Shown piece by piece: positions 37,301 through 45,998 of a stretch of DNA of 64,000 nucleotides. Origin of the DNA: Eubacterium ventriosum (GTDB taxonomy: Bacteria; Bacillota; Clostridia; Lachnospirales; Lachnospiraceae); assembly GCF_025150745.1 (NCBI RefSeq), contig NZ_CP102282.1, positions 2,367,501-2,431,500 on the forward strand, read 5' to 3'. Position numbers and translations under genes: made by a program. The stretch's first letter is position 1, and the number at the start of each line of letters is the position of its first letter. The notes below the pieces were generated by a model that saw nothing but the letters and a program-made list of their open reading frames with translations, had not been told where the DNA came from and made no database searches.

Positions 37301-38476
37301 ATTACCGTTAACTGCCTGAACTTTATAATAGTTCTTATATTTTGATGTTGTGTTTGGATTTGTATCTGTATAACTTGTTTTTGCTCCGTCTATTGAATCA
37401 ATTAATTTGTATTCTGCATAACGGCCTTCTGCCCTGTAAATATTATATGACTTAGCATTTGCTGCCTTATTCCATGTAATAGTCTGAGCGCCTGTCTTGT
37501 CATTTCTCGTAACATCTGTTATTTCAGCTTTAGCCGGTTTAGTCTGAGATAATGTTGTTGTAAATGCAATTTCACTATCTGCATATGCACTGTATGAACC
37601 TGCTTCCTTAGTATTAGTAATTGTTCTAACCTTAAAGAAGTATTGCTTTTCTGATAAAAGATTATTTACAGTCATCTTATTCTTTGTTGTTAAACCTGCT
37701 GATCTGTAATTTCCATTTTCTGAAGTTGAATACATAACTTCAAATGCTGAATAAATATGTTCCTTTGGTGTTGTCCATGAAACCTGAACGCTATCACCTG
37801 AAACATCAGATAATGTTACTTTTCTTGCTTTCTTTGGTTCATCACCTGTATACATAATGAACTTTTCTTCATTGCCAACCTTGTCTCCTAAGTGATACTT
37901 TGAACTTACCGCAAGCTTTGTATGTTCTGTTCCTTCTTCGTCTTTGTACTTTCCTAATGTGAATATTTTTTCATCTGCACTGCTACCAAAAGAAACTGTT
38001 CCATCATCATTGTGCTGGATTCTTACTGATTCCCATCCTGTTGGTGCGTAATCATTTGCTACTGTTCTAGCGTCCTGATAAATAACATCAGCAGCATTTG
38101 CTGCCCAAACAGTATTTCTTGACTTAGTAGCGAAGTTAACTACTTCGTTAGCCTTGTCATCAATTCCATTATTTTTGTACGTTCCATAATATGTAGTGAA
38201 TTTTCCATCGTCACTTACATTGTTGATAGATGTAAATTTCTTATCTACCAAGATTGGATCATTCTTTACACCACTAACAGTAATTAGGTTTCCGTTTGCT
38301 ACATTAACAAAGAAAACTTCTGCGTGGATTGTTGCCTCTTCGGCACCATCAATTGCCTCTGTGCTTGTTGCTGCTGATGCTGCCATTACAGTCATGTTAA
38401 ATGTCTGTGATGTAAATAACATTGCAACTACCAAAACAATTGACAATAAAGATTTGTACATCTTTTTCATCTTCAT
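34379..38476 (-). CDS. Secreted right-handed beta-helix protein with Fn3 domains and leucine-rich tail
   Basis: The 1365-residue protein has a signal peptide and two Fn3 domains (about 215-310 and 315-405). A large beta-helix region (about 410-1000) follows, with RYAFAFKPGDYTETA, FKWAVSQAAPARRLNVE, WASGGYISDTKFHDSVGSW, NTIVLGLGMATF, TWIWRADHGDNTGW and FIEHFQKYDVIW. This is the family that databases often mislabel adenylyl cyclase. It has no cyclase motifs and looks like a pectate-lyase-fold or GH55-like carbohydrate enzyme. The end has BspA-type leucine-rich repeats and a basic tail. AAAACGTTTT palindromes lie upstream. Activity is unassigned. Confidence 0.75.
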   Translation of the reverse strand: MKMKKMYKSLLSIVLVVAMLFTSQTFNMTVMAASAATSTEAIDGAEEATIHAEVFFVNVANGNLITVSGVKNDPILVDKKFTSINNVSDDGKFTTYYGTYKNNGIDDKANEVVNFATKSRNTVWAANAADVIYQDARTVANDYAPTGWESVRIQHNDDGTVSFGSSADEKIFTLGKYKDEEGTEHTKLAVSSKYHLGDKVGNEEKFIMYTGDEPKKARKVTLSDVSGDSVQVSWTTPKEHIYSAFEVMYSTSENGNYRSAGLTTKNKMTVNNLLSEKQYFFKVRTITNTKEAGSYSAYADSEIAFTTTLSQTKPAKAEITDVTRNDKTGAQTITWNKAANAKSYNIYRAEGRYAEYKLIDSIDGAKTSYTDTNPNTTSKYKNYYKVQAVNGNVNGEESEPYSLEISKFGKNVYVFNDADDKDAISDKVNEIFGYQHYDQFGKNRYAFAFKPGDYTETAADAYDVGYYTQVIGLGKTPYDVRLKNIKTPAALANGNVTCNFWVDVENFTIAQTTENPNYWEDSFKWAVSQAAPARRLNVERQTLLQWTWGDNAWASGGYISDTKFHDSVGSWCQQQYYYRNCEFTTKQTGNGSIYGINWNQVVQGCKNVDGTTLKDNSGNYFNAGGSLLQNNGISNWAANGCTTVLDKTDATREKPFLYFDEDTDSYKVFVPAVRKDTTGVSWSENDMGKGKSLGLNSFYIANPDVDTADTINAALGKGYNLLLQPGIYKLDKAIEVTHENTIVLGLGMATFTSSDKNTDTFIRVAGKKWNSDYTKVEENYDIGGVEIAGVILDAGKHTNTLLEVGYEGANVDHSNNPCVLQDVICRVGGTGDLGTTGSCIVVNSNNTIIDETWIWRADHGDNTGWYENTADHGLVVNGDNVTAYGLFIEHFQKYDVIWRGEYGKTFFLQNEKCYDPQDQKEWMSHNNTVKGYSAYKVANDVKHHYAVGLGVYDVFINTNGAEIFLDNAIEVPNADDVLIENACIVEIANGSGPKVGINRIINGTGCGITTGETSQTVSGKKGGYAVQRLLYYRNKTSVSLPDNYDYSKDGGDGKDAYPTDPSTGLIVANKNENVKQPSDDAIADKTIVKEQLKVDNSKTLGSDDTDDKYFDEKIKNCTDEWNKIQAASKTSYPETPKGDQTSLDDQVRTQYGVYVGMEYTVGDFIYRVTAIDSITSGRTKLIGVVAAKKSKLTKVTVPNTANFKGYGLNVTEVGDNAFKAMKKLKKVTFGANVKVIGKAAFSNCKKLNKINFNNVTTIGNNAFAGCKALKKLTIGSKVTTIGKNAFKKCTKLKTVVMGKSVKTIKAKAFTKDNKIKKITFKGKKLKTVKKNALSSKVKKNIKTKKTKLKGNKKAIKVFKKKLKIK

Positions 38477-38543
38477 TTTTCTTCCTCCTAAATAAATTCA
38501 AACAATAAAAACACTCTTCTCTTTTTTGTGTAAGGTTGACATT

Positions 38544-38553
38544 AAAACGTTTT
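38544..38553. promoter_or_regulatory. AAAACGTTTT operator-like palindrome (proximal)
   Basis: The 10-bp palindrome lies about 70 bp upstream of the beta-helix protein start, next to promoter-like sequence. It has the CG-centred form of LacI/CcpA-family operators. Confidence 0.45.
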
Positions 38554-38718
38554 TATTTTCTTATATTTTAGCACTTATTGATATATTTTTTCAAATTCGA
38601 AAATGTTTTTAAGCACTCTACACAAATAGTCTCTTTGTTTTTTTTGCACTTTGCATATATATTTTATTGTTTTTTTTATTGTTTTTCTTGTTTTTTATTA
38701 ATTGGCATTTTTTGTCGC

Positions 38719-38730
38719 AAAAACGTTTTT
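38719..38730. promoter_or_regulatory. AAAAACGTTTTT operator-like palindrome (distal)
   Basis: A second copy, perfect over 12 bp, lies about 245 bp upstream of the same gene. Between the two sites the 38477-38838 spacer is T-rich and has no gene. Confidence 0.4.
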
Positions 38731-38838
38731 ATTGGTTTTTGCTTAAAAATGTCTTTTCTTTTTACTAATAATTCTGTTTTATTTTACTAATAATGGTGTT
38801 TTCTTTCACTAAACTCTCTCTTTTTCGCCACTTTTAAG

Positions 38839-38892
38839 CAAAAAAGAACAGCCGGATTTAATTCAAAAATCAATCTGACTGTTCCTTTTTTA
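38839..38892 (-). terminator. Terminator after the GH18 protein gene
   Basis: AAAAAAGAACAG and GGATT pair with AATCT and CTGTTCCTTTTTT, giving a stem with an internal mismatch and T/A runs on both sides. Confidence 0.65.
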
Positions 38893-38929
38893 TAAATTTA
38901 ATCTAATGCTAATATTCCATTTGTGGCAA

Positions 38930-41900
38930 TTACTTCTTTAATTTAACTTTTCGGTTAGACCACTTACCATAATAAACTTCTCCATTTACTACTTTGTAAG
39001 CCCTGACCCTGATAAAGTACTTCTTATTAGCCTTTAATTTCTTAATTGTAAATTTGGCTTTCTTATAGTTCTTTACCTTTGCTTTTTTAAATTTCTTTGA
39101 TGTTGATATCATTACCTGATATCCTTTTACACCCTTTGCTGTTTTTAATGTAACTTTTAATTTCTTAGCACTTCTCTTCTTAGTTGCCTTTTTAATTTTA
39201 ACCTTTGGTACCTTTACGGTTTGTGCAGTTTTTGTAGTTACAATTTCTGTTGTGGAAACTGTAGGTGTTTCCTTTGATGTTTCAGGTTTAGTTGTCGTTC
39301 CTGTTTCTGACGGAGCAATTGTTGTAGGTGTCTGTGTTGTTGGCACTACTGTTGTAGCCTTTTCTGTTGGTGCTACTGTTGTTGGTGCTACTGTTGTTGG
39401 CACTACTGTCGTAGCTTTTTCCGTTGGTGCTACTGTTGTTGGTGCCTGTGTTGTTGGCACTGCTGTTGTAGCTTTTTCTGTTGGTGCTGCTGTTGTTGGT
39501 GCCTGTGTTGTTGGCACTACTGTCGTAGCTTTTTCTGTTGGCGCCTGTGTTGTAACTGGCGCTACTGTTGTTGTTTTTTCTGTTGGTGCTACTGTTGTAA
39601 CCGGTGCCACTGTTGTTGGCTTTGAACCTGTGCCATCCTTAAATGTATATGTTATCTGTGTAGCAGCTGACATTTTTCCGTTTTTAACAGATCTTACTGA
39701 TACTGTATAGTCACCATTTCCATTTGCAAAAACATCTGCTGTCAAATTAATTGAACTATTTACCGAGCTTCCTGCAAATACTCCATCCACATATACATTA
39801 TAGTTTTCAATATCACTTGATGGTGCCTGCCATGCAAAATAATATGGAAGATCTTTGTTTCCTGCATATGTTAATCCAATTGGTGCAGGTATTGTATCAT
39901 CTTCATCTATCTTTGTAGTAGGAGCAACTGTTGTTGGTGCTACCGTTGTAGCTTTTTCTGTTGGTGCTACTGTTGTTGGTGTCTGTGTTGTTGGCACTGC
40001 TGTTGTAGCTTTTTCTGTTGGTGCTACTGTTGTTGGTGCCTGTGTTGTTGGCGCCACTGTTGTTGTTTTTTCTGTTGGTGCTACTGTTGTAACCGGTGCC
40101 ACTGTTGTTGGCTTTGAACCTGTGCCATCCTTAAATGTATATGTTATCTGTGTAGCAGCTGACATTTTTCCGTTTTTAACAGATCTTACTGATACTGTAT
40201 AGTCGCCATTTCCATTTGCAAAAACATCTGCTGTCAAATTAATTGAACTATTTACAGAGCTTCCTGCAAATACTCCATCCACATATACATTATAGTTTTC
40301 AATATCACTTGATGGTGCCTGCCATGCAAAATAATATGGAAGATCTTTGTTTCCTGCATATGTTAATCCAATCGGTGCAGGTATTGCATCATCTTCATCT
40401 ATCTTTGTAGTAGGAGCAACTGTTGTTGGTGCTACTGTTGTTGGTGCCTGTGTTGTAACTGGTGCTACTGTTGTAGCCTTTTCTGTTGGTGCCTGTGTTG
40501 TAACCGGTGCTACTGTTGTAGCCTTTTCTGTTGGCGCCTGTGTTGTAACCGGTGCTACTGTTGTTGGTTCATTATTTTTAAATTTTGCAAGAAATTCTGC
40601 ATTTTCATTAACAAATGTATTCTTATTCTGTGATGAATCCCAGTTAATTGACCATGACATAATTCCCCTTATTCCCGGATAATTATTATTAAGCTCTGTG
40701 AACGCACTTTGAAGTACTTCATTTGTTACCTGACCACTACCTGCTGCACTCTGTGATGAAGGTACTCCGATTACTACCTGATCAGGTCTAAGTGGTGCAA
40801 AATATGTTGACTCATCAGTTGAATTTGTATAATAAGCTCCAACATGGAATCCCTTAAGAAGCATTTCGCACATTGCTACTATTCCTTCTTTTGTTCCCAT
40901 ATTATATGATGTTCCATCAAGTCCTGTAATAGGTGATGAATTGTATAACTGAACATGCACATAAGATGTTTTGTCTCTAAGTGCATTAATCATTGGAAGA
41001 TAAACTCCCGCTCTTGTGTCACAATACTGGTTAATTCCACCATAGAATGAATAACCTAACTGTACATAAAATGTTTCAGGTGCCCATGAAAGTATGAAAT
41101 CATTTCCATAGCTATCACAAATTGTACGAATGGCTTTAATCATATTTACAACTTTAGGTGATGTTGGATTATTTATATCTTTATCATTTCCACTTTCAAA
41201 CTGTACTGAAGACTGTTCAAGGTCAATATCAATTCCATCAAATCCATATTCATTTATAATTGACTTTATATCACTTACAAACTGATTTACAGCATTGTCT
41301 GATGTTAATGAGAAATATCCTTCATAACCACCAATTGACAACACAATCTTCTTTCCCTGTGCCTGTAATGACTTTACATCTTTCTTAAAGTCATCCTTTG
41401 TGTAATCACTTGTAAGACCTGATATATCAAACTTCATCTTTCCGTCAGTACTTCCTGCCTTTTCAGGTTCTGCAAATGAAATATTAATAACATCCCAGTT
41501 TTTGTCCACATCTCTAAGCTTAATAAATGGATTTCCGTCATTATTCCATGTATGGTAGTAGCCAATCATTAATCTTGATGAAAGACCTGTTGTTACTGTT
41601 CCCGGATTTGTTGTCTGTTCTGGTGCTTTTGTTGTTGTAGCTGTTGTCTGAACAGGCGTCTTTGTAGTAGCGTCCTGAGTCAATCCCTGGACTGTTACTT
41701 CTATTGTCTGCCCTTCTGTTTCATATCCATTCAAATTAGCTGTTACTCTAATAGTATGTTTTCCGTTAGTTGTAAAAGTATATGTTGTTGATGTTGCCAC
41801 AGTATATGATTCAATATACTGCCCATCTATGTATACTTTGTATGTCTGTCCACTAGCAATCTGTTCCTGTGTCTGACCCCATACATATGTAACTTTTCCG

Positions 41901-44900
41901 GCTTTCTGTTCCTGAATTGTTAAACCGATTACTTCTGTTGGTTTTAATTCAGGCTGACCTGCTGCAGTTGTTTCGTTCTTTGTTGTAGATGCTACTGTTG
42001 GTGCTTCTGTAACTGGTGTTTTAGTTGTTGGAGCAACTGTAGTAGCTTGCTTTGTTGTTGGTTGCTCATGTTTCTCTAATGAATCCATAAGAGATGACAT
42101 TGATTTTGCCCATGTATAATTATTTGTAGCATCCCAGTTTATTGACCACGTCATAACACCTCTTAATGTTGGGTATGCCTTTGGTGCTGTAAATTTTCCT
42201 GATGATGTTCCATTAACAAGAGCTTTTACTGCTGTTGAAATTATGTCTGTTGACACATATCCACTTGATGCAGCTTTAGATGTTGATGGTAATCCCAGTG
42301 CAACCTGATCAGCTCTAAGTCCGTTTTCTAACAATAATGTTGAAAGGGATGTTAAGAAATCTGCTGTTCCAACCTGTGCATTAAATCCATTGTATCCATT
42401 CATTGCCCCTGAATTATAGAACTGTGGATAACAAATTGTAAGAATATCTCTAATCTTATATGCTAATCTGTAATATGCAGATGTAGCCATTGTTCCGTTA
42501 GGATTTGTATCCTGGAAATAATATGTTTCAGGTGCCATTGTAATAATAAAATCTTCACCAAAATGATTACGTACAGTTCTAAGTGCTTCTGCTATATAAT
42601 CTGTTCCTGATACTGCACCTCCTTCAAAGTCAATATCTACACCTTCAAATCCATATTCTTCAATTATTGAAATAAGGCTTGTTGCAAACTGATTTGCAGC
42701 TTCCTCATTTGTTATATAAGTAGTTCCTTCTGCTCCACCTACAGAAATGATTACATGCTGACCTTTCGCCTTAGCATTTTTAATATCCTGAATAAATTGT
42801 GCTTTAGTATAACCACCTAGCGCATTAGACAAATCCTTATCAAGTTCAAATGTAACTTTGCCCGGTGTTGTTGATGAGTTAGCAAAAGATACACAAATCA
42901 TATCGTAATAATCCGGTACATCTGAAATCTTTAATGCTGTTGAGCCATTAAGGAAATTATGCCAATAACCTGTTACCATATGTTCCGGTAATTTAGAATT
43001 AACTGTATAGTTATTTTCTGTTGTTTCCTGCTCACTTCCACTATTTTTAGTTGTCTGAACTTCTCCTGCAACCAAATCAGTTCTTAATTTCCACAATGTT
43101 GCCGCATCTGTTGGTGACCATCCCAAATTAGATGTATGAGCATATGTACATTCATATACTTTTCCTTGATACTGAACAAGATTTCCCAATCTATATACAA
43201 CACTATTTGGAGACCATTCAGGATAGTTTCCAGTTGCCTGTTTTGTTGTATCATTTTCTTTTTTTGTTGTAACAGAAGCTGTTGTTACCTGCTGTCCCTT
43301 TGTTGTATTTTGTTCTTTTGCTGTTGTCTGTGTCTGACTATTTGTTGTTTGCTGAGATTTTGTTGTAACATCCTCAGATGGTTCTACATAATCTCCATTT
43401 TTATAAACAACTTTTGTTGACAAAATTTCGCCTGCTGAAACAGCTTTTTGTCTTAATGTTATTCCTTTTATATTTTGAGCATTAGCTGTTCCTTTTCCTG
43501 ATTTAAGTGTAAATGTTAATGAAGCTCCCGGCTCTAATGTTTTTGAACTCCACTCAGGTGGCGTAACAACAGTTTTTCCATTTTCTGTTGTAATTGTACC
43601 TCCTGCACTCCAATCTCCTGATAAAGTTTCGCCATTTTGTGTTTCAATTGATATTGAAGGATAACTTAATGTTTTTCCGAAATATTCTGCCCAAGGCATT
43701 ACTGAAATATCTTTTGAACCACTTGCTTTTGTTACTGATGAGTTAGTATTTTTTAGTGTAATTGTATAAGAATCACCTGATGTTGTAACTGTTGTTTCAA
43801 TTCCATCATTAGCAGGAGCAACTATCTTCTGATTAGGAATTGCTGCTGAACCATACAATGATTCTTTCATTGTCTTAGTTATTGTGCTGGATGCATCTAA
43901 AGAAGCCATCCATGAAATAAGACCACCTAAGTGTTTCTGTTTTACATATTTGCCTTTTTCTGCTACCGATTCTTCAGTATCACAAGTAAAGAACATTCCT
44001 GAAGATTCACTATAGTAATAGTTAGCCTTTGCAACATCATCCCAATATTTAGTCAAATTATATTTGCTTACTAATGAATCAATATCTGAATATGCATATG
44101 TTACACCATTTTCGCCTGTTGCATCTGCATATAATCCTGGATTTTTAGAATCTCTTCCTGTGTCTTTCTTTACTTCTTTCCATCCTCTTGTATAAGGTGC
44201 AACACCAACTACGATCTTTGAATAATCAATGTTGTCCCCATATTTATTTTCTAAATATTTAATACATGAATCAACTGAAAGTCCTGCATCTCCCTCGTCA
44301 TAAGCAGGATTAGTATAAAGTGCTGTCTGGTGAGCTGTAAATCCTCCCCATGCACCATTTAAGTCATATGTCATCATATTAGCAAAATCTACGATTTTTA
44401 AAACTTTTTCGTATTCAATTGCTGCCATCATTTTAGGCGATGCTGACATGGCAACTGACAATTCATAGTGTTTATTATCTTTTGCTCCATAGCTGTCCAG
44501 TGCATCTCTTATGGCTTGAAGAAGTAATGTATAGTTCTGTGTATCTGCTGCTGAACCTTTACATCCTTTATCAATTGCTACACCATTTCCTTCAGGATCC
44601 GGGTCTCTGTCTGCTGTTGGGTATTCCCAGTCAATATCAACGAAATCATACCCATAGTAGTGTACAAATTTTGCAACATTGTTAGCAAAGTTCTTTCTGG
44701 TTGTTTCAGAAGCAGCAATTTTTGGAAAATCTCCTGATCTTGTCCATCCACCAACAGAAACACCTATCTTCATGTTAGGATATTTCTGTCTTAAAAGTAC
44801 CATTGCTCCTAATACACCTGCATATTTATTATCTGTTCCAACTGAAAATCCAACATTTGGATTCTCATAATCAGCCCATGTATCAGTAGTAATCAAATCA

Positions 44901-45187
44901 CCATTTGCATCTGCATCCATAAACGCAAAATTTAAGTGTGTGATTAAGCTACCATCAATCTTGTCAGGTGTAAAATTCTTTTGTCCTGAATAAATTGACC
45001 AGTCACCATAATACATAACATTACGATATGGTGGCTGCTCTGCATTTGCAGCTTTGACTTCCTTTGTTGAAAGTTCTGTAGCTGCACAATATCCACCCAT
45101 CAAATTAGCAACCATTGCAAGTGCCATTGTGAAACTAAGAATCTTTCCTGAAAGTCCTTTCCTTAAAATTCTTTTCTTTCCTTTCAT
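38930..45187 (-). CDS. Secreted chitinase-like protein with three GH18 domains, CBM5/12, Fn3 modules and Thr/Pro linkers
   Basis: About 2085 residues with a signal peptide. Three GH18 domains each keep the DxxDxDxE-type motif. The first is YDFVDIDWEYP (about 185-194), the second YGFEGVDIDFEGG (near 853, Glu for the first Asp), and the third YGFDGIDIDLEQS (near 1321). A chitin-binding CBM5/12 (WSPNSVVYRLGNLVQYQGKV, near 665-713) lies between the first two. Long TTVAPTTQAPTEKA linkers separate two near-identical Fn3-like modules. The tail is Lys-rich and Fn3-like. Domain 1 resembles chain-acting chitinases, while domains 2 and 3 resemble smaller GH18 chitinases or endo-N-acetylglucosaminidases. 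GGAGG precedes the chosen ATG; another lies 12 nt upstream. Confidence 0.9.
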   Translation of the reverse strand: MKGKKRILRKGLSGKILSFTMALAMVANLMGGYCAATELSTKEVKAANAEQPPYRNVMYYGDWSIYSGQKNFTPDKIDGSLITHLNFAFMDADANGDLITTDTWADYENPNVGFSVGTDNKYAGVLGAMVLLRQKYPNMKIGVSVGGWTRSGDFPKIAASETTRKNFANNVAKFVHYYGYDFVDIDWEYPTADRDPDPEGNGVAIDKGCKGSAADTQNYTLLLQAIRDALDSYGAKDNKHYELSVAMSASPKMMAAIEYEKVLKIVDFANMMTYDLNGAWGGFTAHQTALYTNPAYDEGDAGLSVDSCIKYLENKYGDNIDYSKIVVGVAPYTRGWKEVKKDTGRDSKNPGLYADATGENGVTYAYSDIDSLVSKYNLTKYWDDVAKANYYYSESSGMFFTCDTEESVAEKGKYVKQKHLGGLISWMASLDASSTITKTMKESLYGSAAIPNQKIVAPANDGIETTVTTSGDSYTITLKNTNSSVTKASGSKDISVMPWAEYFGKTLSYPSISIETQNGETLSGDWSAGGTITTENGKTVVTPPEWSSKTLEPGASLTFTLKSGKGTANAQNIKGITLRQKAVSAGEILSTKVVYKNGDYVEPSEDVTTKSQQTTNSQTQTTAKEQNTTKGQQVTTASVTTKKENDTTKQATGNYPEWSPNSVVYRLGNLVQYQGKVYECTYAHTSNLGWSPTDAATLWKLRTDLVAGEVQTTKNSGSEQETTENNYTVNSKLPEHMVTGYWHNFLNGSTALKISDVPDYYDMICVSFANSSTTPGKVTFELDKDLSNALGGYTKAQFIQDIKNAKAKGQHVIISVGGAEGTTYITNEEAANQFATSLISIIEEYGFEGVDIDFEGGAVSGTDYIAEALRTVRNHFGEDFIITMAPETYYFQDTNPNGTMATSAYYRLAYKIRDILTICYPQFYNSGAMNGYNGFNAQVGTADFLTSLSTLLLENGLRADQVALGLPSTSKAASSGYVSTDIISTAVKALVNGTSSGKFTAPKAYPTLRGVMTWSINWDATNNYTWAKSMSSLMDSLEKHEQPTTKQATTVAPTTKTPVTEAPTVASTTKNETTAAGQPELKPTEVIGLTIQEQKAGKVTYVWGQTQEQIASGQTYKVYIDGQYIESYTVATSTTYTFTTNGKHTIRVTANLNGYETEGQTIEVTVQGLTQDATTKTPVQTTATTTKAPEQTTNPGTVTTGLSSRLMIGYYHTWNNDGNPFIKLRDVDKNWDVINISFAEPEKAGSTDGKMKFDISGLTSDYTKDDFKKDVKSLQAQGKKIVLSIGGYEGYFSLTSDNAVNQFVSDIKSIINEYGFDGIDIDLEQSSVQFESGNDKDINNPTSPKVVNMIKAIRTICDSYGNDFILSWAPETFYVQLGYSFYGGINQYCDTRAGVYLPMINALRDKTSYVHVQLYNSSPITGLDGTSYNMGTKEGIVAMCEMLLKGFHVGAYYTNSTDESTYFAPLRPDQVVIGVPSSQSAAGSGQVTNEVLQSAFTELNNNYPGIRGIMSWSINWDSSQNKNTFVNENAEFLAKFKNNEPTTVAPVTTQAPTEKATTVAPVTTQAPTEKATTVAPVTTQAPTTVAPTTVAPTTKIDEDDAIPAPIGLTYAGNKDLPYYFAWQAPSSDIENYNVYVDGVFAGSSVNSSINLTADVFANGNGDYTVSVRSVKNGKMSAATQITYTFKDGTGSKPTTVAPVTTVAPTEKTTTVAPTTQAPTTVAPTEKATTAVPTTQTPTTVAPTEKATTVAPTTVAPTTKIDEDDTIPAPIGLTYAGNKDLPYYFAWQAPSSDIENYNVYVDGVFAGSSVNSSINLTADVFANGNGDYTVSVRSVKNGKMSAATQITYTFKDGTGSKPTTVAPVTTVAPTEKTTTVAPVTTQAPTEKATTVVPTTQAPTTAAPTEKATTAVPTTQAPTTVAPTEKATTVVPTTVAPTTVAPTEKATTVVPTTQTPTTIAPSETGTTTKPETSKETPTVSTTEIVTTKTAQTVKVPKVKIKKATKKRSAKKLKVTLKTAKGVKGYQVMISTSKKFKKAKVKNYKKAKFTIKKLKANKKYFIRVRAYKVVNGEVYYGKWSNRKVKLKK
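39560..40436. repeat. Internal duplication of 492-bp period in the GH18 gene
   Basis: The block at 39560-39944 recurs at 40052-40436 with only a few changes. Each carries one Fn3-like module plus Thr/Pro linker. Degenerate GTTGTTGGTGCTACT linker repeats flank them and create long open frames on the opposite strand that are not genes. Confidence 0.9.
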
Positions 45188-45199
45188 TTTCCCCTCCAT

Positions 45200-45658
45200 T
45201 TTCTCTGGTCTTTTAGACCTTTTTATAAAAACTGAACCTTTTATTATAGAAAGTAGAATTATGGATGCTTATTCCACTTCTATATTTTCAATAAAATTTT
45301 CTAAAACTTTTTATTAGTTGAAGTATTTGCTTTTGAAACACTTCAATTATTTTTTTAGAAATATTTATTGTTTTTTTAATAAAAACGTTTTAAATTTTTT
45401 GTGAAAAATATAAGCTTATTTCAGCTTTTAGGTTCATTTTTTATTAAATTTTTATTCTGTCCTTTCATTTCTGCCCATTATAACACATTATTTGGTAAAA
45501 GTAACCAATCCTATTGTGATAAAAATATTTTTATTTGTGTTTTTTATATAAAGCAATATTTTTATTATGTTTTTATATTTTTTCAACTATTTTTTATTTT
45601 ATTTTCCGATTTCTGTAATGCTGATTCCAGTTATGTGTCATATAATGTTTTTCTTCGC
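45200..45658. other. Upstream region of the GH18 gene
   Basis: This T-rich stretch of about 460 bp has no gene that I can support. It contains the operator-like palindrome at 45382-45391 and presumably the promoter and leader of the GH18 gene. Confidence 0.4.
45382..45391. promoter_or_regulatory. AAAACGTTTT operator-like palindrome upstream of the GH18 gene
   Basis: The core is identical to the two sites upstream of the beta-helix gene. It lies about 195 bp before the GH18 start and hints that both secreted glycan-degrading proteins share a LacI-type or catabolite regulator. Confidence 0.45.
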
Positions 45659-45812
45659 TGACACGTAATTATTCACGAAATAACAGTGATTTTTCTATTG
45701 ATTACGTGTCACACTGCATTTTTTTCACTGACACGCAATTGGTAGCGATATAACAAGATTATCTTCAATAAATTACTTATGACACAACGTTTTCGTCCTA
45801 CGACACGTAATC
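45631..45812. repeat. Array of GACACGTAAT hairpins with about 71-bp period
   Basis: TGACACGTAAT (45659-45669) pairs perfectly with ATTACGTGTCA (45701-45711). Further left arms lie at 45730 (GACACGCAAT) and 45802 (GACACGTAAT), spaced 70 and 72 bp, with decayed right arms such as TTATGTGTCAT (45631) and ATTACTTATGACAC (45772). No gene is present. The design parallels the array at 9873-10197, with different stem sequence. Confidence 0.6.
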
Positions 45813-45920
45813 GTTGCTCAAATAGCAATTATATATTGCTCAAAAAAATTCGGAAATATCATCTACATCTTTATATCGGAAATGAAGAGACTCTTTCAAT
45901 ATACTAAATCATCAGATTGC

Positions 45921-45985
45921 AAAAAGGACTGCCGGAAATGATTTACTCTCAGTATTAACTGTGTCATTTTCCGGCAGTCCTTTTT
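45921..45985. terminator. Strong bidirectional terminator
   Basis: AAAAAGGACTGCCGGAAA pairs perfectly (18 bp) with TTTCCGGCAGTCCTTTTT. It ends the alcohol dehydrogenase transcript on the minus strand. Confidence 0.85.
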
Positions 45986-45998
45986 CATTTTGTTGTTA

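Noticed and set aside
34379-38476. Adenylyl cyclase
   Set aside because: No class III or other cyclase motif is present; the sequence is a beta-helix extracellular protein.
39252-40682. Long Val/Gly/Ala-rich frames on the plus strand opposite the GH18 gene
   Set aside because: They mirror the Thr/Pro linker repeats (GTTGTTGGTGCT) of the real minus-strand gene, lack ribosome sites and end where the repeats end.
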